NCBI RefSeq assembly: GCF_033807715.1
Contig: NC_084601.1
Span: 21,532,129 to 21,596,128 of the forward strand
Source: Cololabis saira
Lineage: Eukaryota; Chordata; Actinopteri; Beloniformes; Belonidae
Length of the DNA: 64,000 nucleotides
Direction of reading: 5' to 3'
This document shows positions 57,335 to 64,000 of this stretch, piece after piece. Every line of letters starts with the position of its first letter. The stretch's first letter is position 1. The notes under the pieces were generated by a model that saw nothing but the letters and a program-made list of their open reading frames with translations, searched no databases and had not been told where the DNA came from. The translations under genes were made by a program, and so were the position numbers.

Positions 57335-57719
57335 GCACAAAACTCACGCCTCATGAAAGGATTATGGGTAGACCTATGACCATACAAAGCAATTCAGTTC
57401 TGTATATATGAAGAAGATGGACTTCCATGCCATGGATGAATCCATGATATCATTCTGTTGTACTCTAAACTTCTGCTGTTCAGTCAATCCACAGAAAAGT
57501 AAAAGCTGTCCAGTCTCTTCTTAGTGGCTAACCATGCCACAACCCGGAGACTGGGTTTGTGTCGGAGAGGGCCTCGGTGGTCCAGGGCTCAGCACGTCCT
57601 GCACCACCGACACTCAAGGGTGGGGGGCGCTGGCCTGGTTCCACGCGTCCCACTGCGGGAGCATAGCTCCTCGACCATGCCCCCGGAGACCGGCCGATTC
57701 CTTCTTCTTTCTGTGGTAA
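57335..57719 (+). pseudogene. Retroviral integrase C-terminal remnant
   Basis: KLTPHERIMGRPM (about 57333) resembles the block after the integrase catalytic core. From 57534, QPGDWVCVGE and AWFHASHCGSIAP match the C-terminal domain (Pro-Gly-Asp-Trp-Val; His-x-Ser-His). Frame changes lie between. The catalytic core is absent. Confidence 0.65.
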
Positions 57720-57849
57720 AGGGAAAGCCCAGCTCCAACACCCAGGACCTCCACGACTGGTGGAGGAGCGGAGGAGCAGAGGAGCAGAGGAGCAGCACAG
57801 GCCCCGCAGACCCCCACAAGCGAGACAATTATGGTGTAGCATCGAGATG

Positions 57850-58413
57850 TGACTCCACATACTCTCCTTCTGAAGAACCGCTTGTTAAGCCTAAAACAAG
57901 CCAAAAACCACTGCCCGATTCCATTGAGGATTCGGCAAGGACCGCAACAGGGGGCATGCCGATGCTCTCACGGGAGATGGCTGCTCTAGGGATGATGGCC
58001 TTGCGGAATCGTGCTACATTGGACTACTTACTAGCTTCTCAAGGGGAACTTGTGCTGTGATTAAAACTGAATGCTGTACCTTTATACCTAACCACAATGC
58101 CACCATCCAAGAAATAACAGATCACTTGAAAAACATTGCTAACACATTACATACACCTGTCACGACTAGTTTGTTTGGTTGGTTTAGAGAACAGTTAGGA
58201 CACGTTGGTTACTTGATATTTGAATTTGCTTTATTGGGGCTTGTACTCCTAATTGTTATTTGGCTTCTGATTACATGTCTAAGGTTCACTTGCAAAATAT
58301 GTTTGGCTCAAACTACTACTAAAATCATGTACTCCACTGTAATTCCACCTCTACCGTCAGTGGAGGAGGAAAATTCAGACTTTCTGTTCAAAATTGAGAT
58401 TGACTGTACTTGA
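57850..58413 (+). pseudogene. env: Retroviral envelope transmembrane subunit, partial
   Basis: Env TM part of the provirus. One frame (to the stop at 58060) carries a heptad-like stretch including MALRNRATLDYLL. After a frame break at about 58040, a second frame (58057-58413) carries the Cys pair region, a Phe-rich segment, a hydrophobic membrane anchor (LIFEFALLGLVLLIVIWLL, about residues 53-71) and a cytoplasmic tail of about 45 residues ending at 58413. The fusion peptide and surface subunit are not recognisable. The layout is of the gamma-type envelope class. The break and missing parts make it non-functional. Confidence 0.75.
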
Positions 58414-58414
58414 C

Positions 58415-58417
<3 letters not shown>

Positions 58418-58450
<33 letters not shown>
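58418..58450 (+). repeat. Poly(A) run before the 3' LTR
   Basis: 33 consecutive A, 8 nt upstream of the LTR start, where a polypurine tract would be expected. Confidence 0.9.
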
Positions 58451-58453
<3 letters not shown>

Positions 58454-58458
58454 TGAAT

Positions 58459-59005
58459 TGATGAGGCCCCCTGCAGACCCCCTGCGGGGACACGACGCCG
58501 CCCTGCGGACGGCTCCTGAACTCATATCCCCCTCAGCTCATTGACATGCAATTCCAGTTGCTAAAGACCCCTGCCCCTGCAGACCCCCTGCGGGGACACG
58601 ACGCCGCACTGCGGACGGCTCCTGAACTCATATCCCCCTCAGCTCATTGACATGCAATTCCAGTTGCTAAGGACCCCTGCCGGTACGACACCTTGCCGGC
58701 AACGCATTGTCTCATTCAATGTCCCTAGGCATCGTCATCCCAGTCCCTGCGTCTTGTTTCCCTGCTGGGACAGGCACCAGGAGAGTATCGGACTTCCAGC
58801 CCCCCGCAAGGCCACGCCTCTGACTGTCACACTGACTTGTTTAATTCTGTTGTTTGTTCTTGTATAAAAAAGCTTGTTACAAACCATTTCGTGGTCAGCC
58901 CACCGAACAAGACACTGTCTGTATCTGTCTGCTGAACGCCGGCTAGAATAAAATCTCTCATCACACAGCGGACTCTTGAACTGGACTTTGTAATATTCTT
59001 CAACA
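58459..59005 (+). repeat. Retroviral 3' LTR, 547 bp
   Basis: Same as the 5' LTR, including the U3 duplication, TATAAAAAA (58863) and AATAAA (58947). The only difference seen is CGCCGCACTG at about 58601 against CGCCGCCCTG. Confidence 0.95.
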
Positions 59006-59009
59006 GTAT

Positions 59010-59565
59010 AAAGCCCAAAACTGCTTAGCTCCGCAATATTTGCAAAACCTGAAAGTACCTTACCAGAGTGCAGGTTTACTCGTAGTTCCTAGAGTATCCA
59101 AATGTAGATTATGCACTGTACTATGCAACCAACTTCCAATCTGGGTTAAGGAGGCTGACACCACCTCCATCTTTAAAACCAAACTTAAAACGTTTCTGTT
59201 TGGTAAAGCCTATAGTTAGTATTTAGTGAACCTCTAGTTAGTGTTCAGTAAACCTTAAGTTAGTGTTCAGTAAACCTCTAGTTAGTGTTAGTAAAGCCTC
59301 TAGTTAGTGTAAACTTTAGTGTGTTCGAGTCAGTAGTCATAGCTGCAGCTATAGAACACGACTATAATAGTTAGTCTCAAACATAGCTGCTATAGGCCTA
59401 TACTGCACGGGGACACCAACATGATCCATTGGGCGGTGCCCCTCACCCTTCTTCTCTTCCATTTTTTATTAATTATAAGTATCTCATAGCCATCATTGTT
59501 GTCCATCATTCTTGTAGTTTCTTGTGCTGGTTTTCCTACCCTATTGGCAGTTCTTTTTGCTTCGT
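59010..59565 (+). pseudogene. L2 ORF2 C-terminus and 3' UTR
   Basis: Continues the L2 frame after the retrovirus: [34 protein letters not shown] and [15 protein letters not shown] with a stop at about 59215, then UTR with repeated CCTCTAGTTAGTGTT units (59229-59300). It matches 710-1020 at the window start. The 3' terminus is unclear, lost around 59565-59575 where a CAGAGGTGTCCAATTCCAG hAT-like end begins. Confidence 0.8.
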
Positions 59566-59737
59566 ATAAGACAGAGGTGTCCAATTCCAGTCCTCAAGGT
59601 TGCTGCTCGACGACCTTTTACAAATCCCGATGGAACGATCAATCCGTGGGTCCTTAATGCCATTCTCTGTATAAAAAGAAATATAGAAGAAACAAAAAAC
59701 TGTGACAAACATTGCCTTGTCCTTAAATTGTGCTATA

Positions 59738-59927
59738 CAGGTGCATCTAAAAAATAAGAATATTGTGGAAAAGTTCAATATTTTATAAAGTAAAAAAACA
59801 AATAAAAATGATATAAATATGCTCATGCCATGGTTTCTGAAAATATTTTTATTTATTAATTCAATTCCTGAAATTTCATACAAAAATATTAAACTTTCCT
59901 AAGATTGTATTTTTTAAGATGCACCTG
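59738..59927. mobile_element. Tc1-related palindromic MITE, 190 bp
   Basis: Ends CAGGTGCATCT and AGATGCACCTG with TA at 59736-59737 and 59928-59929. The interior ATAAGAATATTGTGGAAAAG is the standard sequence of vertebrate Tc1 elements. Confidence 0.9.
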
Positions 59928-60124
59928 TATAAATATATAAAATAAATCACGTGGACTACATTCACATATATTGTTAAGAGGCTAAATGTTGATGCATTTA
60001 GGATTGAAACAAAGATACACATCAACAGTGTGTATATGTTGTGTGTGTGATATGCTATTATATGTATCACATGTATGCATTTTTGAAATTGACTTATTTT
60101 CATAAAGCACCTCTCTACAAAGAA

Positions 60125-60252
60125 ATGTACGTTTTACGTCTCATTTATTCATTCACTCACGCACTAATATACTTGGGAAACAGTTAGGCACCAAATATAA
60201 TATATTTAATTTTCTCAGACGGCAAAAATAAGAACTTTATTGATCCCACATA
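60125..60252 (-). repeat. Segment shared with the foldback centre at 6165-6290
   Basis: Complementary to the spacer of the 5679-6773 foldback: ACTTGGGAAACAGTTAGGCA and AATTTTCTCAGA.GGCAAAAA and AGAACTTTATTGATCCCACA match in order. Confidence 0.75.
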
Positions 60253-60570
60253 GGAGTAATTCATGTTTTATCAGCTATAGAGAACAAGGTAGTGCCGAAA
60301 AACAATATATATCCCCCTCACAAAAATAAGAAAAATAGAGAAACATATTCTCTCATTAACAAAGCATATTTTACATTTTTACACATTACATTTTATTGTC
60401 ATTGTTATTTTATTGTCTGAAAAATGGTTCAAATATGTTATTTTGTTATTTGAATTTTTTTTTATTTGTTTTGTTGATAAAAAAATATGTCTCTATTTTT
60501 GTGAGGGGGGATATATATTGTTTTTCGGCACTACCTTGTTCTCTATAGCTGATATAACATGAATTACTCC
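60253..60570. repeat. Second foldback, about 90 bp arms
   Basis: 60253-60349 and 60484-60570 are inverted copies (GGAGTAATTCATG, AGCTATAGAGAACAAGGTAG, GTGCCGAAAAACAATATATA), with a 10 bp insertion in the left arm and a loop of about 134 nt. Confidence 0.85.
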
Positions 60571-60665
60571 AAAACTTTGAAAAAAAGTTTGTAGCTTTGT
60601 AAATAAAGTTTGTAGCTTTGTAAAAAAAGTTTGTAGCTTTGTAAAAAAAGTTTGTAGCTTTGTAT
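60571..60665. repeat. 21 bp tandem array
   Basis: Four units of AAAAAAAGTTTGTAGCTTTGT directly after the foldback. Confidence 0.85.
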
Positions 60666-62080
60666 CTAGAAGTACAAATATGTTTTGCAAGTACAAATAT
60701 ATTTTGCAAGTGGGTCAAAGACGTGACGCTTACTTTTTCTGTCCGATGGAACTTTTTACCTAATAATAAACATAAAAATGAATAAAAGATATAACATGTA
60801 TGTCTAATACGTTCCTTCTACATGTGCCCACTCTTATTTTATTTAAACATGTTGGTTATTGGTCATTTTCTGCCATCTGAAGTGTGAAAACATCATGTGG
60901 GGTGACCGTCCGGCCTTGACTTCTGTTTGGACAACTGGTTTTAAATCACATTAAAACAATTTAAAAATAATGCTTGCCCTATTGGGCATACTTTCAAACT
61001 TGTTTTAGATTTATTGACAAAGTTATGGAACATTTGTACACACATTTCAATCATAATACACAAACTAATCTTGTCCGAATATGTTCATTGTCTGAATTAT
61101 CATCTGGGGTGACCATGAAAAAAATACAATTGAGGGACTTTTATATTGACAATCATCTCAAAGAGGATGTTGCATCAGCCAGTTACTCCATGAGGGTCCC
61201 ATAGAGACAACCTGCAGGTCAGTAGTCTCTCTCTCCTTTACAAATAAATCCTCTTTCTAACTGCTGCAGTGTATACGTCACATTTTGATATCACGTGGGG
61301 TGACCACCCTAAAACTGTAAATAATTTGTTTTATTTGCAAATCTATATTTTGAAGGTAAATTTGTTAGTGATATGTGGTGAGAAGTAGCTAGCTTAGATC
61401 ATATAGCTAACTGTTAGCCTGTTATATTTGATTAAACTTGAAAGCATCATGTGGGGTGACCACCTGTCATGTGGGGTAACCAACAAATGGCAATTCTGTA
61501 TCAAATTCAAAATTGAATGTCTATCAGTTTTGGTTCAAATATAAATTATTGGTATAGCATGCATAAGTGGATACACCTTGTACACATTTTAAATCAGTTT
61601 TATGAATTTTAGAGTAAGTAAGAGGGTGACACTGCCATTATGGATAGAATGTATTTAAAAATGGTTTTCAAAAAATGAAAGGAAAAATGTGTCTATCTTT
61701 CTTGAACAGTTAATTTAATTACTGATACTTATTAAAATATAAATTTTGTTATGGAAATCTATTAATTTTGAGATAAATGGTCGCCCCAAATGACGGTTTA
61801 AAGGTTTAAAAACACTAAAATACCTTTGTTTGAAGTTTTCACATACATGTATGTGTACACTACATTTCAAATGTTTGGAAAATGGCCAAAAATATCTTTA
61901 TTTTAAGTATTTTAAAAATGGGCTACTCAAAGGCCTTATACGTCTTTGACCCAAGTACAAACATTTTTTTCACACGCAAAAAATATTTTTACAAGCACAA
62001 ATATTTTTTGCAAGTACAAATATTTTTTGCACGCGCACAAAATACAAGTACAAAGTTTATTTACAGATACAAAATACTTA
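60666..62080. mobile_element. AT-rich element with inverted flanks and recurring motif
   Basis: GGGTCAAAGACGT at 60712-60724 is inverted as ACGTCTTTGACCC at 61939-61951. On the outer sides lie arrays of GCAAGTACAAATAT/ACAAATATTTTTTGCAAGT. Between them CATCATGTGGGGTGACC or a variant occurs five times (60891-61481) and once inverted (about 61778). No credible ORF; the 76-codon frame at 60974-61204 includes one of the motif copies. Confidence 0.5.
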
Positions 62081-62104
62081 TGGCATTAATTTGAGCCCAT
62101 AATT

Positions 62105-62488
62105 GTTGTTGTTTGCGAGGTGTTGAAATAAGTTTGTCGCGCTGCTGTCTTTAGAAGATACCGACTCCAGGCAGACTTTGCAGCGGGGTGTGGTTTGCTC
62201 TTCATCTGAAACTGCGAAGCCGAACCAATTCCACACTATTGACTTTCTTTTCTTGCCCTTTTTTTATCAACAAAATTTTCACTTTCTTTTACAAACGGCG
62301 ACATGCTTACAAAGAGACGGGGAGGGCTCCAGCGAGCTCACAGCTTCTCGGGAGGGGAGGGGGGAGGAGGACTACGGTAGCCGAGAGGCGCACAGCCCAG
62401 CAGCATGCAAGAGGAAAATCGATTTTACGATTTTCCTTTTTTTAACATTGTCTTGATTAATAAATCCGATTAATCGCACAGCCCTACG
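62105..62488 (-). pseudogene. hAT element end with BED-finger exon remnant
   Basis: Read on the minus strand it starts TAGGGCTGTGCGATTAATCG (62488), a typical hAT-like end, passes a GC-rich leader and then encodes IVWNWFGFAVSDEEQTTP, CKVCLESV and TNLFQHLANNN (about 62245-62110), a BED zinc finger of the type seen at 50942. The remaining transposase is absent. Confidence 0.65.
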
Positions 62489-62819
62489 ACATACTACATC
62501 TCTGCGTTAAAAGCGGGATATCCACCAATGTAGAAAGAGCTATTGATTCTTTTGAAGTTCCCAAAGAAGAATGGATCTGTGATCCTTCAGCCTATCCTGC
62601 AATTCTGTTTCAGGATTTTACATTAACTAGTTCGTACGTGGCATCAGTGTCTATACAGCTAGACATTTTTTGCAATTAAAAATCTTCAGAAGCTCAATGA
62701 CAGTTCACAAATGGTTGGGTACAATACCTGGAAATTTATAAGACTCTGAGCTGTGGAAGCACTGTTTTTCTAGCAAATGTCTGTATTTATAGCACAGTAG
62801 GGTTTTAGCACCTTAATAT
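62489..62819. other. No gene seen
   Basis: Unique-looking DNA. A short frame with ERAIDSFEVPKEEWICDP (about 62550-62600) was noticed but is not supported by any known motif. Confidence 0.4.
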
Positions 62820-62824
62820 ATGAT

Positions 62825-63113
62825 GGAGCCTATCCCAACTCATCACAGGTGAGGAGCAGGGGTTCACCCTGGACAGGCCACCAGTCGATCGCAGGGCCAC
62901 ATAAACAACCAGACATACTCACACTCACACCTACGGGCAATTTAGAATCATCAATTAACCTACTACGCATGATTTTGGACTGTAGGAGGAAGCCAGAGTA
63001 ACCGGAGGGAACCCACGCAAGCACGGGGAGAACATGCAAACTCCACACAGAAAGACCAGGGAGTCGAACCAGAAACCTTCTTGCTGTGAGGCAACAGTGC
63101 TAACCACTAAGCC
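62825..63113 (-). mobile_element. tRNA-derived SINE
   Basis: Minus-strand SINE. The head (63113-63040) has an A-box-like GTGGTTAGCACTG and a perfect B box GGTTCGACTCC, the internal Pol III promoter. The body contains the complement of TACGGGCAATTTAGAATCAT and GGGGAGAACATGCAAACTCC, a family very widespread in teleosts. The 3' end is near 62825. It is not a functional tRNA: the acceptor and anticodon arms do not fold. Confidence 0.85.
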
Positions 63114-63119
63114 CATTAT

Positions 63120-64000
63120 CTAAATGTTTAATTTTTTTTTTTTTGTATTTTGTTAGTCATGCGCACGGAATTATTGACACCACAGCAAACACTTCAAACC
63201 ATCTTTTAACATTATGAAAAAGGTAAAGCAGGGAAAAATAGCAACAACAACATGTTCTGTCGCCAAAGCACCTTTGTGGTACGGGTTTCTGCACAATCAG
63301 GAACACACAATTTCACGACTCACACCTTATCATATTGTCAAGCTCTATAAAACTTGGTGAGAAGTGATTGATGAGATTGGTTTATCGCCGTAGCCTAGGA
63401 TGAGTTGTTGATACGTTGAATAAAAAAGTGCAGCCAGGAAGATTGCACAAGAATCTCCTGATTTTTTTTTAAACTGTGTTTTTATGCAATTCTGCACTGC
63501 CATATTTTTAAACAAATACAAGTAACAGAAAACAAATCCCAGGAATGAAAATGTCTTATTCAACTTAAATTAATTTCATTTTCTAACTGTTGAAATTTGT
63601 AACAAAACAGGAGGTTATCTTGATGTCCGTCTTTCAAATCAAAGCAAAATCACAAATTGCCTTTGTTTACACAAAACCCAAAACATATTACATATTCTTT
63701 GATGTAGATATATATTCTATGCATTTCATATATATATTTTTTGCCGTTAGAAACATATCAAGGGATCCAAAGGACCCATCAGATACAAGTCTGAGTAGTG
63801 ACTGATCTGAAAGGACTTGAATCCCTTAAAGGACCCTTTCTCACTTAGTCCATCTGTAGCTATTTTTATTTCACGAGGCTCGTGCATCAGTTGGAAGAAA
63901 TGCTGTAGAGGATAATTACTGCACGACCAATGCACACATGAAGGAGTAATATAAAAGCTCTGTAAGATTAAGAGTGCTATCAAAGATGGTGTAACGTTTC
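63120..64000. other. No gene seen to the window end
   Basis: AT-rich, with T runs near 63130 and 63463. No supported exon or element. Confidence 0.5.

Larger units (their letters stand above)
53537..59005 (+). mobile_element. Endogenous retrovirus, defective, 5.5 kb
   Basis: Two 547 bp LTRs (53537-54083, 58459-59005), each TG...CA, flanked by a 4 bp duplication GTAT (53533-53536, 59006-59009), inserted in L2 ORF2. Internal parts in order: primer-binding site, gag-like remnants, RNase H remnant, integrase C-terminus, envelope transmembrane part. Most of reverse transcriptase and the surface envelope part are missing, with many stops. A hAT MITE (55791-56397) lies inside. The LTRs differ at one position by eye, which contrasts with the decayed interior. 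Confidence 0.9.

Noticed and set aside
63040..63113. tRNA gene
   Set aside because: A and B boxes are present but the acceptor stem and anticodon loop do not form; it is the head of a SINE.

Overview
The window looks like a piece of a teleost fish chromosome. The evidence is the repeat content: L2-clade LINEs with 3' tails of short tandem units, a fish-type BEL/Pao retrotransposon, ZBED-type hAT transposons, Tc1-related palindromic MITEs, a tRNA-derived SINE and long CA/TG/TA microsatellites. I find no convincing intact host protein gene. Nearly every real coding segment belongs to a mobile element. The unique DNA between elements (13.3-16.3, 22.1-23.5, 24.2-27.1, 28.8-29.7, 35.2-36.3 and 63.1-64 kb) reads as intergenic or intronic sequence.

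Layout. 1-1.7 kb: 3' end of an L2 LINE. 1.76-4.27 kb: a TIR element carrying what looks like a small spliced gene. 4.3-6.8 kb: decayed minus-strand coding traces, then a foldback element of about 1.1 kb with nearly identical arms. 7.3-13.3 kb: a minus-strand L2-type LINE cut by five or more later insertions. 17.8-22.1 kb: L2 remnants plus several MITEs. 23.5-24.2 and 29.7-35.2 kb: microsatellites and non-autonomous DNA elements, one of which carries an ITS2/28S rDNA fragment. 36.8-59.6 kb: one L2 element (ORF1 esterase, endonuclease, reverse transcriptase, 3' UTR) opened by a stack of insertions: a jockey/Rex-like LINE, an 8.6 kb BEL element, a 3.0 kb hAT with an intact two-exon transposase, a TTAA-flanked MITE, a second LINE 3' fragment, and a 5.5 kb endogenous retrovirus that itself holds a hAT MITE. 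59.7-62.5 kb: a Tc1 MITE, a second foldback and an AT-rich element with a recurring motif. 62.8-63.1 kb: a SINE.

The elements interact only by nesting. Target-site duplications, and the way the L2 reading frame rejoins across several insertion points, give the order of arrival. The most active-looking pieces are the hAT (626-codon open frame across one intron), the BEL element (1202 bp LTRs with two differences seen by eye but a frame break in reverse transcriptase) and the retrovirus (547 bp LTRs with one difference seen, around a badly decayed interior).
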